DNA of 64,000 bases from Siccibacter colletis (lineage in GTDB: Bacteria > Pseudomonadota > Gammaproteobacteria > Enterobacterales > Enterobacteriaceae), in the NCBI RefSeq assembly GCF_000696575.1, contig NZ_JMSQ01000015.1, forward strand, positions 95,544-159,543, in the 5' to 3' direction. The position numbers and the translations under genes were made by a program. Of the stretch, positions 40,781 to 51,221 are shown in pieces. Each line of letters starts with the position of its first letter. Position 1 is the first letter of the stretch. The notes beneath the pieces were generated by a model. That model did not search any database. It worked only from the letters and a program-made list of their open reading frames with translations, and was not told the origin of the DNA.

Positions 40781-41332
40781 CTACTGCCCGAAGCGGCCTA
40801 TCAGCCCGGTAGCGGCGAGGGCGTGGCCCTTCAGTTTCTCCATCAGCGCCTCGCGGGTTAAGCCTTCCGGCAGATCCGGGGTTAAATCGGTGGCGATGAG
40901 GGTGTAGACGTAGTGGTGCGCGCCGCTTCCCGGAGGTGGGCAGGGGCCGTGATAGCGCATGTTGCCGGGGGTATTTTTACCCCCGGTGTAGCCTTTACCA
41001 TCGCGCAGATCGTTGGCAGCAAAACCGGTACGGGTGGGCGGAATGTTATAGGCCACCAGATGGGTAACCCCGAGGCCTTTGGCACCTTCGGGATCGTGCA
41101 TCACCAGCGCATAGCTTTTGGTGCCCTGCGGGGCATGACTCCAGACCAGCGTAGGAGAGTTATTCTCCCCGGTACAATTCGGATTATTTTCCGCATTGCC
41201 GGCGAAGCGCTTCTCCAGCATCGCGTTGTCGGCAAAATCCGGCGACTGCAGCATAAAGATTTCCTGGGCGGCGACCTGACCGGTCACCAGCACCGACAGG
41301 CCGCACAGCGCCGCTAACAGGGTTTTATTCAT
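40781..41332 (-). CDS. PEBP/RKIP-family periplasmic protein (YbcL-like)
   Basis: 183 residues with a signal peptide (MNKTLLAALCGLSVLVTGQVAA, before QEIF). Phosphatidylethanolamine-binding-like core: NNSPTLVWSHAPQGTKSYALVMHDPE, the anion-pocket GPCPPPGSGAHHYVYTL. The family includes YbhB/YbcL, whose role in bacteria is poorly known. Its TAG stop begins at the base after the nasA stop, so no spacer or separate terminator exists between the convergent genes. Confidence 0.88.
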   Translation of the reverse strand: MNKTLLAALCGLSVLVTGQVAAQEIFMLQSPDFADNAMLEKRFAGNAENNPNCTGENNSPTLVWSHAPQGTKSYALVMHDPEGAKGLGVTHLVAYNIPPTRTGFAANDLRDGKGYTGGKNTPGNMRYHGPCPPPGSGAHHYVYTLIATDLTPDLPEGLTREALMEKLKGHALAATGLIGRFGQ

Positions 41333-41510
41333 CGTGTGATCTCACAGGGACGGGATGTTTAAAGCGTAGCGTAGCCGGGCCATGCGCGCGTGAGGATATT
41401 CCTGAAAACGGCAGATGTGGTTAAAAAACAATCAAAACTGAGTATGTTATACTTTTGCTTTCGTCCGGCATGGCCGGTTTATCTGACTGTGAGATAACGC
41501 TAACCCACTG

Positions 41511-42920
41511 ATGTTGAGTTCTCTTTTCCCCCGATCCCGGTTGCTGCTGCTGACGCTAATGCTGTCTGCCGCTGGCGCGAACGCGCAGCAAAGCTGGTCC
41601 CAAAAAGCCGCCAATCCCTTTGATAATGACGGTGACGCCCTGCCGGATCTCGGCATCGCGCCGGAAAACGATGATTATGAAAAGCATCTCGCCACGATGG
41701 CAAAAGCCTTTGGTGAAGAGAGCATGGTGGATAACGATCTGGATGCCGGCGAGCAGGCGCGCGTGTTTGCCCTCAGCCATCTGCGTGATGCGGTGACCGG
41801 GCGCGTCAGCGATGAGGTACAGTCGCTGCTCTCGCCGCTGGGTACGGCGAATATGAATCTGCTGGTGGATGACGAAGGCAACTTCACCGGCAGCAGCGGC
41901 TCGCTGTTTACCCCGTGGCAGGATAACAATCGCTACCTGACCTGGACGCAGTTTGGCGTCAGCCAGCAGGATGATGGCCTGGTCGGCAATGCCGGAGTCG
42001 GGCAACGCTGGGTGGCCGGTGACTGGCTGCTCGGCTACAACAGCTTCTACGATACCCGCTTCGATGACCATCTGCAGCGCGCCGGCTTTGGTGCCGAGGC
42101 CTGGGGCGAATACCTGCGTTTTTCAGCCAACTACTATTCTCCGTTCGGCGACTGGCAGCGTACGTCCGCAACCGTTGAGCAGCGGCTGGCGCGCGGCTAT
42201 GACGTTACGGCCCAGGCGTGGCTGCCGTTTTATCGCCATATCAACACCAGCCTGAGCGTTGAGCAGTATTTTGGTGACAGCGTGGATCTGTTTGACAGCG
42301 GAACCGGGTATCACGACCCGATGGCGGTGAAGCTCGGGCTGAATTATACCCCGGTGCCGCTGGTCACCCTGACCGCGCAGCACAAGCAAGGGGAGGCCGG
42401 GGAGAGCCAGAACAACCTCGGTTTAACGCTCAACTACCGCTTCGGCGTGCCGCTGGCAAAACAGCTCTCTGCTGCCGAAGTGGCAAATACCAGCTCGCTG
42501 CGCGGCAGCCGCTACGATCGGGTTGAGCGTAACGCGGTGCCGGAGGTGAACTTCCGCCAGCGTAAAACCCTGTCGGTGTTTCTCGCCACGCCACCCTGGG
42601 ATCTTCAGCCTGGCGAAGCGGTGATGTTGAAACTGCAGGTGCGCAGCGTCAACGGTATCCGCAGCCTGACCTGGCAGGGAGATACCCATGCCCTGAGCCT
42701 GACGCCGCCGGTGAATAATGACTCGACCGAGGGCTGGACGGTGATCGTTCCGGCGTGGGACAGCAGCCCCGATGCCAGCAACAGCTGGCGGCTGTCGGTC
42801 ACGGTGGAGGACAATCGCGGCCAGCGTGTGACGTCGAACGTAATTACGCTGGAAGCCACCGCGCCGCTGGCAGCGATGCCGGAAGGGGATACGCGCTTCC
42901 AGCTGCTGCCGGAGGAGTAA
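41511..42920 (+). CDS. ychO: Inverse autotransporter YchO (intimin/invasin-like)
   Basis: 469 residues (E. coli YchO about 464). Signal peptide ending GANAQ, an N-terminal periplasmic stretch, an intimin-type beta-barrel (about 125-330; YLTWTQFGVSQQDDGLVGNAGVGQRW, LGYNSFYDTRF) and one C-terminal Ig-like extracellular domain (about 370-450). An outer-membrane protein, probably adhesive; function is not firmly established. Convergent with narL with one base between the stops, the same location as in E. coli. Confidence 0.92.
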   Translation: MLSSLFPRSRLLLLTLMLSAAGANAQQSWSQKAANPFDNDGDALPDLGIAPENDDYEKHLATMAKAFGEESMVDNDLDAGEQARVFALSHLRDAVTGRVSDEVQSLLSPLGTANMNLLVDDEGNFTGSSGSLFTPWQDNNRYLTWTQFGVSQQDDGLVGNAGVGQRWVAGDWLLGYNSFYDTRFDDHLQRAGFGAEAWGEYLRFSANYYSPFGDWQRTSATVEQRLARGYDVTAQAWLPFYRHINTSLSVEQYFGDSVDLFDSGTGYHDPMAVKLGLNYTPVPLVTLTAQHKQGEAGESQNNLGLTLNYRFGVPLAKQLSAAEVANTSSLRGSRYDRVERNAVPEVNFRQRKTLSVFLATPPWDLQPGEAVMLKLQVRSVNGIRSLTWQGDTHALSLTPPVNNDSTEGWTVIVPAWDSSPDASNSWRLSVTVEDNRGQRVTSNVITLEATAPLAAMPEGDTRFQLLPEE

Positions 42921-42921
42921 G

Positions 42922-43572
42922 TTAAAACACGCGTTCCTGATGCACCCAGACCGCCGCTTCGACGCGGGACTTGAGCTTCATCTTTTTGAGCAGGTGCTTA
43001 ACGTGCACTTTGACGGTGGACTCGGTGATGTCGAGGCGGCGGGCAATCATCTTGTTCGGCAGGCCCTGGGCGATAAGCTTGAGAATGTCGCGCTCGCGCG
43101 GGGTGAGCTGGGTGATGTCGCGATCAGAGGGCGCACGGTTGGCGCGCAGGCTCGCCGCCAGCACCGGGGTCAACGCTTCGCTTAACACCATTTCACCCGC
43201 CGCGGCCTGATGCAGCGCCTTCAGCAGATCTTCCGGCTCCATATCTTTAAGCAGATAGCCATCTGCGCCACGCTTTAACGCCGTTACCACATCCTCTTCA
43301 TGGTTCGAGACGCTGAATACCACAATGCGCCCGGAGAGGGATTTCTCACGCAGACGGTCCAGGGTTTCCAGCCCGTTAAGCCCCGGCATGTTGAGGTCGA
43401 GCAGGATCAGATCCGGGTCCAGCGCTTCGGCCAGCTCAATGCCCTGTTCGCCGTTGCCCGCTTCGCCCGTCACGGCGAGGTCCGGGGCCATACTGATAAG
43501 CTGTTTTACCCCGGTGCGCAGCATCGGGTGGTCATCAATCAGCAAGATAGTTGCTGCATCCGGATTACTCAT
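42922..43572 (-). CDS. narL: Nitrate/nitrite response regulator NarL
   Basis: 216 residues as in E. coli. Receiver domain with phospho-acceptor Asp59 ([11 protein letters not shown]) and a C-terminal LuxR/FixJ helix-turn-helix ([25 protein letters not shown]). When phosphorylated by NarX it activates narK and narGHJI and represses fermentative genes such as adhE. The start at 43572 matches the family; it overlaps the narX end by 8 bp. Confidence 0.97.
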   Translation of the reverse strand: MSNPDAATILLIDDHPMLRTGVKQLISMAPDLAVTGEAGNGEQGIELAEALDPDLILLDLNMPGLNGLETLDRLREKSLSGRIVVFSVSNHEEDVVTALKRGADGYLLKDMEPEDLLKALHQAAAGEMVLSEALTPVLAASLRANRAPSDRDITQLTPRERDILKLIAQGLPNKMIARRLDITESTVKVHVKHLLKKMKLKSRVEAAVWVHQERVF

Positions 43573-45361
43573 AGGTGTCTCCCTGGAGTGAAGGTGAAGG
43601 GGTATCGGGAATAAAGGTGACAATAACCTCGGTGCCGCCGGCCTCGCGGCGGCGAACCTGGCAGTCACCGCGCAGGCTCTGGGTGCGATCCCGCATGATA
43701 ATCAAACCGTAATGATTGCTGCGCTCGGCATTTTCCGCCACGCCCCGGCCGTTATCCTGCACCGACAGCGTGACCTGACGGTTGTGCCAGGTGACGCTCA
43801 CGCGAATGGCGCTGGCCCCGGCGTGCTTCTGGGCGTTATTTAACGCTTCGCGGGCGATATGCAGGACGTGAATCGCCTGATGAGGGGGGATCAGCCGCGG
43901 CGGCAGCTGGTAGTTCAGCTCGACCGGAAAGCCCAGCCGCGCGCTGAATTCCTGGCAGCTGGCTTCCAGCGCCGGACGCAGGCCCGGCTCGGTCAGCTGC
44001 AGGCGGAAGGTGGTGAGCAGCTCGCGCAGTTGTACCCACGACGAATTGAGTTCGTTCCGCATCTGGGAAAGCAGCGTGCGCACGCTCTCCGGCAGGGTGT
44101 CGCCCTGCATCTGCAGGCAACTGACCTGCATTTTCAGGCAGGAGAGCGACTGGGCGATAGAATCATGCAACTCGCGGGCAATGGCGGCACGCTCCTCCAT
44201 CACCACCAGCTGCTGCTGGTGATCCTGCTGACGGTCAATCGCCAGCGAGGCGGTGATCTGCTCCACCAGGGTATCCACCATCTGCTGCTGGTCCTGGCTG
44301 AGATGGCAGCCCTTCGGCAGTTTGGCGAGCATGAGGCCGTACTGGTTATGGGTATCGGTGAGACGCCATTTCAGGGTGGTGGAGCTGGCATCGGGCGGCG
44401 TGGGCTGACGCGGGCAGAGGTGGCAGCCCTTTTCATCGCATGCGGCATTGGCCTGCCAGGTAAACTCCTGCGTGTTCTCTTCGTCGTCGAACTCATAGAC
44501 CCGCAGTTCGATCTCGCGCAGCAGGGTTAACTGCTGCAGTTCATTGAGCACCGGTGCCAGCCGCTCGCACAGCGGGGCAGAGGAGTGTAGCCGCCGGCTG
44601 GCCTGCCAGAGAAACGCCAGCATTTCATTTTTATGCGCCAGCACCGCTGTTTTCTCGGCGACGCGCTCTTCGAGCACGCTGTAGCTGGCAGCCAGTTCAG
44701 ACGACATGCTGTTGAGCGACTGTCCGAGGGTGGCCATTTCATCGCGCCCGCTGATGGTGACGCGCTGGGAAAAATCGCGATGGCCAACGGCGGTTGCCAT
44801 CGCCATCAGCTGACGCCACGGACTCAGCAGGCGCTGACGCAGCCAGATAACGGTGAACACCAGCAGCAGACCCATCAGCCCGGCGAGAGCGTGCTGCAGC
44901 ATCACAATGCGTTCGATACGCAGCTCGGTGGTGTGGTCGAACGCGGTGACCAGCACATCGATTTGATGAACAAAATTCTCGACGTTCATCCGCACTGCAT
45001 CCGGGTGCCGGGCCTGACGCAGCGCCGGTTCGAGCGTTTCACGCCAGTAGCGCTGCAGCGCTTCAAGCCGTGCCGTTTCGCCGTCGCGCTGAGCCGCCTG
45101 CGCCAGCTCCTGACTGAACGTGGTGCGCTCCATATCAGCAATCAGGCGCGTATCGCTGGCCTGCAGCGGCACCGCCGACAGCAAACGATAGCTCTGCATG
45201 CGCATCGATCCGGCTTTGTTTATCGCGTGGGCGCTGCCCTGAATACCCTGGCCCAGCCAGCCTGCCACCGCCATGCCTGTAATACCAATAGCCGCCGACA
45301 GCAGCACGATGAGCGTGAGCTGGTTGATAAGCGTCAGGGGTGAAAACAGGCGTTTAAACAT
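43565..45361 (-). CDS. narX: Nitrate/nitrite sensor kinase NarX
   Basis: 598 residues, the E. coli length. Two membrane helices (about 15-37 and 150-175) flank the periplasmic sensor with its P-box ([18 protein letters not shown]); then HAMP, a cysteine-rich central module ([12 protein letters not shown]), His-kinase motif [11 protein letters not shown] (His399) and an ATPase domain with [10 protein letters not shown] and DNGRGVAEN. It phosphorylates NarL (and NarP). The start at [10 protein letters not shown] (45361) agrees with E. coli. Divergent from narK. Confidence 0.97.
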   Translation of the reverse strand: MFKRLFSPLTLINQLTLIVLLSAAIGITGMAVAGWLGQGIQGSAHAINKAGSMRMQSYRLLSAVPLQASDTRLIADMERTTFSQELAQAAQRDGETARLEALQRYWRETLEPALRQARHPDAVRMNVENFVHQIDVLVTAFDHTTELRIERIVMLQHALAGLMGLLLVFTVIWLRQRLLSPWRQLMAMATAVGHRDFSQRVTISGRDEMATLGQSLNSMSSELAASYSVLEERVAEKTAVLAHKNEMLAFLWQASRRLHSSAPLCERLAPVLNELQQLTLLREIELRVYEFDDEENTQEFTWQANAACDEKGCHLCPRQPTPPDASSTTLKWRLTDTHNQYGLMLAKLPKGCHLSQDQQQMVDTLVEQITASLAIDRQQDHQQQLVVMEERAAIARELHDSIAQSLSCLKMQVSCLQMQGDTLPESVRTLLSQMRNELNSSWVQLRELLTTFRLQLTEPGLRPALEASCQEFSARLGFPVELNYQLPPRLIPPHQAIHVLHIAREALNNAQKHAGASAIRVSVTWHNRQVTLSVQDNGRGVAENAERSNHYGLIIMRDRTQSLRGDCQVRRREAGGTEVIVTFIPDTPSPSLQGDTYE

Positions 45362-45674
45362 GGACGGGAAAGCTCCGCGCGTGGTGGCACCAGAAAATGA
45401 CATTGCGCTATTGTCAGGTATCACCAGGAGTATACACATACCCCGAAAGGATTAACCCTCAATTGCCACCGGAGCGGTTAAGCGCGGTCATAAGAGGTAA
45501 ATGGCCCTCAGCACCGTGAAAAACCACACCTTTTGTCTGCCGGTGCGCTACTCATTTGGGATGAGGATGATTTTTTGCACAGTTTCGTGTCGCAATATCC
45601 TTTGATTTACATCAACTTACCCGACGCCTTAAACCCTATGGTGAGTGCAGTTATTTCATCTGTCTGAGGTGTCT
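45362..45674. promoter_or_regulatory. narX-narK divergent control region with FNR box
   Basis: Perfect FNR palindrome TTGATTTACATCAA at 45602-45615, centred about 41.5 bp upstream of a start near 45650 if the -10 is TATGGT (45637-45642), a class II position for narK. NarL heptamer candidates: TACTCAT (45549-45555) and AGAGGTA on the other strand (45493-45499). This fits anaerobic, nitrate-induced narK as in E. coli. The narX promoter was not located. Confidence 0.8.
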
Positions 45675-47063
45675 ATGAGTCACTCTTCCGCCCCGCAGCG
45701 CGCTGAAGGCGCGCTTCTTACTGACTGGCGTCCGGACGATCCGGCGTTCTGGCAGCAGAAAGGGCATCGTATCGCCAGCCGTAACCTGTGGATCTCCGTT
45801 CCCAGCCTGCTACTGGCTTTCTGCGTCTGGATGTTATTCAGTGCCGTAGCGGTAAACCTGAATAAGGTCGGGTTTAACTTCACCACCGATCAGCTGTTTA
45901 TGCTGACTGCGCTGCCGTCGGTTTCCGGTGCGCTGCTGCGCGTCCCGTATTCCTTTATGGTACCGCTGTTTGGTGGACGTCGCTGGACCGCATTCAGCAC
46001 CGGCATCCTGATTATTCCCTGCCTGTGGCTGGGCTTTGCCGTGCAGGACAGTACTACGCCGTTCAGCACCTTCATCATCATTTCACTGCTGTGCGGCTTT
46101 GCCGGGGCGAACTTTGCCTCCAGCATGGCGAACATCAGCTTCTTTTTCCCGAAAGAGAAGCAGGGCGGCGCGCTGGGCATTAACGGCGGCATGGGCAACC
46201 TGGGTGTCAGCGTGATGCAGCTGCTGGCGCCGCTGGCTATCTCGATGTCGATTTTCGCGGCGTTTGGCGGTGACGGCGTGGTGCAGGAGAACGGCTCGCG
46301 CCTGTATCTGGAAAACGCAGCCTGGATCTGGGTGCCGCTGCTGGCGGTGTTTACCCTCGCGGCCTGGTTTGGCATGAATGACCTGGCGACCAGCAAAGCG
46401 TCCATTCGCGATCAGCTTCCGGTGCTGCTGCGGGGTCACCTGTGGATCATGAGCTTCCTCTATCTGGCGACCTTCGGTTCCTTCATCGGCTTTTCTGCCG
46501 GCTTCGCGATGCTGGCGAAAACCCAGTTCCCGGATGTGGACATCATGCATTACGCGTTCTTCGGGCCGCTGTTTGGCGCGCTGGCGCGTACTGCGGGCGG
46601 GGCGATCTCTGACCGTTGGGGCGGCACCCGCGTAACGCTGGTGAACTTCATCATGATGGCGATCTTCAGCGCGCTGCTGTTCACCACGCTGCCGTCAGCA
46701 AGCAGCGATGGTAATCTCATCGCGTTCTTTGGCGTATTCCTGATGTTGTTCCTGACGGCCGGGCTGGGTAGCGGTTCATCGTTCCAGATGATTTCCGTTA
46801 TCTTCCGTAAACTGACCATGGATCGTGTGAAGGCCCAGGGCGGCAGCGAAGCCCAGGCCATGCGTGAAGCGGCGACCGACACGGCGGCGGCGCTTGGCTT
46901 TATCTCCGCGATCGGCGCTATCGGTGGGTTCTTCATCCCGAAAGCCTTTGGTACCTCGCTGGCGTTAACCGGTTCACCTGCCGGGGCAATGAAAGTCTTT
47001 TTAGTGTTTTATGTAATTTGCGTGGTCGTCACCTGGCTGGTGTACGGTCGCAAAGCGAAATAA
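45675..47063 (+). CDS. narK: Nitrate/nitrite antiporter NarK
   Basis: 462 residues (E. coli 463). Major facilitator with 12 membrane helices and the two nitrate signature motifs (CGFAGANFASSMANISFFFP and the second GLGSGSSFQMISVIFR). It exchanges periplasmic nitrate for nitrite made by NarG in the cytosol. The start at 45675 matches E. coli; the frame opens 30 bp upstream. A terminator follows, so narGHJI has its own promoter. Confidence 0.97.
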   Translation: MSHSSAPQRAEGALLTDWRPDDPAFWQQKGHRIASRNLWISVPSLLLAFCVWMLFSAVAVNLNKVGFNFTTDQLFMLTALPSVSGALLRVPYSFMVPLFGGRRWTAFSTGILIIPCLWLGFAVQDSTTPFSTFIIISLLCGFAGANFASSMANISFFFPKEKQGGALGINGGMGNLGVSVMQLLAPLAISMSIFAAFGGDGVVQENGSRLYLENAAWIWVPLLAVFTLAAWFGMNDLATSKASIRDQLPVLLRGHLWIMSFLYLATFGSFIGFSAGFAMLAKTQFPDVDIMHYAFFGPLFGALARTAGGAISDRWGGTRVTLVNFIMMAIFSALLFTTLPSASSDGNLIAFFGVFLMLFLTAGLGSGSSFQMISVIFRKLTMDRVKAQGGSEAQAMREAATDTAAALGFISAIGAIGGFFIPKAFGTSLALTGSPAGAMKVFLVFYVICVVVTWLVYGRKAK

Positions 47064-47096
47064 TGATAACGATAAAGTAAGTCGGCACTATTTGAT

Positions 47097-47122
47097 GCGC
47101 GGGGTTGCCCGCGCTTTTTTTT
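47097..47122 (+). terminator. Terminator after narK
   Basis: Stem GCGCGGG/CCCGCGC followed by eight T, 33 bp after the narK stop. Confidence 0.9.
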
Positions 47123-47474
47123 AGTCCGGAGTTAATTACAACATACTAATAAATGTACATTTCCGTTCCAGAAAGTAGCGCGTCAGAATGTGAGAGCGCG
47201 CTCATCAGCAGGCTACCTACCCCTAATGCGTCGGGGCTATAAATTTCACCGCTCGTTTATCGGCTTTTTGAAAAATAAAGCATATAAATCAATGTGATAG
47301 CCAAATTTGCGATCTTATCCTTTGGTGGTACCTCTGCTAAAGAGCCTTTTTTCAAAGGCTTACCCGCTTGATCGTTATCAATTCCCCCTCCTGCCGTAAG
47401 GGCTACTTTGCCGTCAATTCCAGCAATGTCGATTTACCAGAAGAGCCTGAAGGCTCCATACAGGAGAAACGCTG
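47123..47474 (+). promoter_or_regulatory. narG promoter: FNR box, -10 and distal NarL heptamer
   Basis: FNR palindrome TTGATCGTTATCAA at 47368-47381 (identical to that of E. coli narG), a -10 TACTTT at 47404-47409, and start point near 47416, giving FNR at -41.5. NarL heptamer TACCCCT at 47218-47224 lies close to -195, the known distal NarL site that needs IHF bending in E. coli. The IHF site was not defined. GGAGAAA precedes the narG ATG. Confidence 0.85.
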
Positions 47475-50400
47475 ATGAGCAAATTTCTGGACCGGTTCCG
47501 CTACTTCAAGCAGAAGGGCGAAACCTTTGCCGAGGGGCACGGCCAGTTATTAAACACCAACCGCGACTGGGAGGAGGGTTACCGCCAGCGCTGGCAGCAC
47601 GACAAAATCGTGCGCTCCACCCACGGCGTAAACTGCACCGGCTCCTGTAGCTGGAAGATTTACGTCAAAAACGGTCTGGTTACCTGGGAAACCCAACAGA
47701 CTGACTATCCGCGCACCCGGCCGGATATGCCTAACCATGAGCCACGCGGCTGCCCACGCGGTGCCAGCTACTCCTGGTATCTCTACAGCGCTAACCGCCT
47801 GAAATATCCGCTGATGCGTAAACGCCTGATTAAACTCTGGCGCGAAGCGAAAACCCGCCACAGCGATCCGGTTGATGCCTGGGCTTCCATTATCGAAGAC
47901 AGCGATAAAGCGAAAAGCTTCAAGCAGGCCCGCGGTCGCGGCGGCTTTGTCCGTTCTTCGTGGCAGGAAGTGAACGAGCTGATCGCGGCGTCTAACGTCT
48001 ATACCGCGAAAACCTACGGCCCGGACCGTATCGCTGGCTTCTCGCCGATCCCGGCGATGTCGATGGTGTCCTATGCTTCCGGGGCGCGTTATCTGTCGCT
48101 CATCGGCGGCACCTGCCTGAGCTTCTACGACTGGTACTGCGACCTGCCGCCGGCCTCACCGATGACCTGGGGCGAGCAGACCGACGTCCCGGAATCCGCG
48201 GACTGGTACAACTCCAGTTACATCATTGCCTGGGGCTCAAACGTTCCGCAGACCCGTACCCCGGATGCGCACTTCTTTACCGAAGTACGCTACAAAGGCA
48301 CCAAAACCGTGGCGGTTACCCCGGACTACGCGGAAATCGCCAAGCTGTGCGACCTCTGGCTGGCACCGAAGCAGGGTACCGACAGCGCGATGGCGCTGGC
48401 GATGGGCCACGTCATGCTGCGCGAATTCCACCTCGACAACCCGAGCCAGTACTTCACTGATTACGTTCGCCGCTACACCGACATGCCGATGCTGGTGATG
48501 CTCGAAGAGCGCGACGGCATGTACGCGGCAGGCCGCATGCTGCGCGCCTCGGATCTGGTGGATGCGCTGGGCCAGGAGAACAATCCCGAGTGGAAAACCA
48601 TCGCTTGCGATAACCGCAGCGGCGAGCTGGTTGCTCCGAACGGTTCAATTGGCTTCCGCTGGGGCGAGAAGGGCAAGTGGAACCTGGAGCAGCGTAACGG
48701 CACCAGCGGTGAAGAAGCCGAACTGCGCCTGAGCCTGCTCGGCAGCCATGATGAAATCGCCGATGTCGGCTTCCCGTACTTCGGCGGCGACGGCACCGAG
48801 CACTTCACCAACGTGGCGCTCGACAACGTGCTGGTGCATAAGCTGCCGGCGAAGCGCCTGCAGCTGGCAAATGGCGAAACCGCGCTGGTGACCACGGTCT
48901 ACGATCTGACGCTGGCGAACTACGGTCTTGAGCGCGGGCTGGGGGATGCCAACGCGGCATCCAGCTATGACGAAGTGAAAGCCTATACTCCGGCCTGGGC
49001 CGAGCAGATCACCGGTGTGCCGCGCACGCAGATTATTCGTACCGCGCGTGAATTTGCGGATAACGCCGATAAAACCCATGGCCGTTCGATGATCATCGTC
49101 GGTGCCGGTATGAACCACTGGTTCCACATGGACATGAACTACCGTGGGCTTATCAACATGCTGGTGTTCTGCGGTTGCGTCGGCCAGAGCGGCGGCGGCT
49201 GGGCACACTATGTGGGCCAGGAAAAACTGCGTCCGCAGACCGGCTGGCAGCCGCTGGCGTTCGGCCTCGACTGGAGCCGTCCGCCGCGCCACATGAACAG
49301 CACTTCTTTCTTCTACAACCACTCCAGCCAGTGGCGCTATGAATCCCTGACTGCACAAGAACTGCTCTCCCCGCTGGCGGATAAATCGCGCTATACCGGT
49401 CACCTCATTGACTTCAACGTGCGCGCTGAACGTATGGGCTGGCTGCCGTCGGCGCCGCAGTTGGGCACCAACCCGCTGCGCATCAAGGCTGCGGCCGATG
49501 CCGCCGGGATGAATCCGGTGGATTACACCGTCAAGGCGCTGAAGTCCGGAGAGATCCGTTTCGCGGCAGAAGAGCCGGAAAACGGTAAGAACCATCCGCG
49601 TAATCTGTTTGTCTGGCGCTCCAACCTGCTTGGTTCCTCCGGGAAAGGGCATGAGTACATGCTCAAATACCTGCTCGGCACCGAGAATGGTATTCAGGGC
49701 AAGGATCTGGGTCAGCAGGGCGGCGTGAAGCCCGAAGAGATTGAATGGCAGGATAACGGCCTCGACGGGAAGCTCGACCTGGTCGTGACCCTCGACTTCC
49801 GTCTCTCCAGCACCTGTCTCTATTCCGATATCGTGCTGCCGACCGCCACCTGGTATGAGAAAGACGACATGAATACCTCGGATATGCATCCGTTTATTCA
49901 TCCGCTTTCCGCCGCGGTAGACCCGGCTTGGGAATCAAAAAGCGACTGGGAAATCTACAAGGGCATCGCGAAGAAATTCTCCGAGGTGTGCGTCGGGCAC
50001 CTGGGGACAGAAACTGACGTGGTGACCCTGCCGATTCAGCACGACTCGGCGGCCGAACTGGCTCAGCCGCTGGATGTGAAAGACTGGAAAAAAGGCGAAT
50101 GCGACCTGATCCCGGGCAAAACCGCGCCGCACATTATGGTGGTGGAACGTGATTACCCGGCGACTTACGAGCGCTTCACCTCTATCGGTCCGCTGCTGGA
50201 TAAGATCGGCAACGGGGGCAAGGGCATCGCCTGGAATACCCAGACCGAGATGGATCTGCTGCGCAAGCTCAATTACACCAAGGCAGAAGGTCCGGCCAAA
50301 GGCCAGCCGATGCTCAATACAGCTATCGATGCGGCGGAAATGATCCTCACCCTCGCGCCGGAAACCAACGGGCATGTGGCGGTGAAAGCATGGGCGGCGC

Positions 50401-51221
50401 TGAGCGAATTTACCGGGCGCGACCATACCCATCTGGCGACGAATAAAGAGGAAGAGAAAATCCGCTTCCGCGATATTCAGGCACAGCCGCGCAAAATCAT
50501 CTCCAGCCCGACCTGGTCTGGCCTCGAGGATGAGCACGTTTCCTATAACGCGGGTTACACCAACGTCCACGAGCTGATCCCGTGGCGCACCCTGACCGGC
50601 CGTCAGCAGATTTATCAGGATCACCCGTGGATGCGTGACTTCGGCGAAAGTCTGCTGGTGTACCGTCCGCCGATTGATACCCGTTCCGTTAAAGCGGTGA
50701 TGGGCCAGAAATCGAACGGCAATCCGGAGAAGGCGCTGAACTTCCTGACGCCGCACCAGAAATGGGGCATTCACTCCACCTACAGCGATAACCTGCTGAT
50801 GCTGACCCTGTCGCGCGGCGGTCCGATTGTCTGGATGAGTGAAGTGGATGCCAAAGAGCTGGGGATTGAGGATAACGACTGGATCGAAGCGTTCAACGCC
50901 AATGGCGCGCTCACAGCCCGTGCGGTGGTCAGCCAGCGCGTGCCGGCGGGGATGACCATGATGTATCACGCTCAGGAACGCATCGTGAATATTCCGGGTT
51001 CGGAAATCACCGGCCAGCGCGGCGGGATCCACAACTCGGTGACCCGCATCAGCCCGAAACCGACCCATATGATCGGTGGCTACGCCCATCAGGCCTACGG
51101 CTTCAACTACTACGGCACCGTCGGGTCCAACCGCGATGAATTCGTCGTGGTACGTAAGATGAAAAATATCGACTGGTTAGATGGCGAAGGCAATGACCAG
51201 GTACAGGAGAGCGCAAAATGA
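47475..51221 (+). CDS. narG: Respiratory nitrate reductase alpha subunit
   Basis: 1248 residues (E. coli 1247). Bis-MGD molybdenum catalytic subunit on the cytosolic side of the membrane. N-terminal FS0 ligands in THGVNCTGSCSWKIY with His in place of the first Cys, a further cysteine in EPRGCPRGASYSW, and the Mo-ligand Asp region (PIPAMSMVSYASGARY). No Tat twin-arginine signal apart from the remnant N-terminal tail. It reduces nitrate with electrons from NarH. The stop overlaps narH by four bases. Confidence 0.98.
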   Translation: MSKFLDRFRYFKQKGETFAEGHGQLLNTNRDWEEGYRQRWQHDKIVRSTHGVNCTGSCSWKIYVKNGLVTWETQQTDYPRTRPDMPNHEPRGCPRGASYSWYLYSANRLKYPLMRKRLIKLWREAKTRHSDPVDAWASIIEDSDKAKSFKQARGRGGFVRSSWQEVNELIAASNVYTAKTYGPDRIAGFSPIPAMSMVSYASGARYLSLIGGTCLSFYDWYCDLPPASPMTWGEQTDVPESADWYNSSYIIAWGSNVPQTRTPDAHFFTEVRYKGTKTVAVTPDYAEIAKLCDLWLAPKQGTDSAMALAMGHVMLREFHLDNPSQYFTDYVRRYTDMPMLVMLEERDGMYAAGRMLRASDLVDALGQENNPEWKTIACDNRSGELVAPNGSIGFRWGEKGKWNLEQRNGTSGEEAELRLSLLGSHDEIADVGFPYFGGDGTEHFTNVALDNVLVHKLPAKRLQLANGETALVTTVYDLTLANYGLERGLGDANAASSYDEVKAYTPAWAEQITGVPRTQIIRTAREFADNADKTHGRSMIIVGAGMNHWFHMDMNYRGLINMLVFCGCVGQSGGGWAHYVGQEKLRPQTGWQPLAFGLDWSRPPRHMNSTSFFYNHSSQWRYESLTAQELLSPLADKSRYTGHLIDFNVRAERMGWLPSAPQLGTNPLRIKAAADAAGMNPVDYTVKALKSGEIRFAAEEPENGKNHPRNLFVWRSNLLGSSGKGHEYMLKYLLGTENGIQGKDLGQQGGVKPEEIEWQDNGLDGKLDLVVTLDFRLSSTCLYSDIVLPTATWYEKDDMNTSDMHPFIHPLSAAVDPAWESKSDWEIYKGIAKKFSEVCVGHLGTETDVVTLPIQHDSAAELAQPLDVKDWKKGECDLIPGKTAPHIMVVERDYPATYERFTSIGPLLDKIGNGGKGIAWNTQTEMDLLRKLNYTKAEGPAKGQPMLNTAIDAAEMILTLAPETNGHVAVKAWAALSEFTGRDHTHLATNKEEEKIRFRDIQAQPRKIISSPTWSGLEDEHVSYNAGYTNVHELIPWRTLTGRQQIYQDHPWMRDFGESLLVYRPPIDTRSVKAVMGQKSNGNPEKALNFLTPHQKWGIHSTYSDNLLMLTLSRGGPIVWMSEVDAKELGIEDNDWIEAFNANGALTARAVVSQRVPAGMTMMYHAQERIVNIPGSEITGQRGGIHNSVTRISPKPTHMIGGYAHQAYGFNYYGTVGSNRDEFVVVRKMKNIDWLDGEGNDQVQESAK

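Noticed and set aside
48645..49901. 418-codon open frame on the minus strand
   Set aside because: Antisense of narG; no recognisable protein and no ribosome site.
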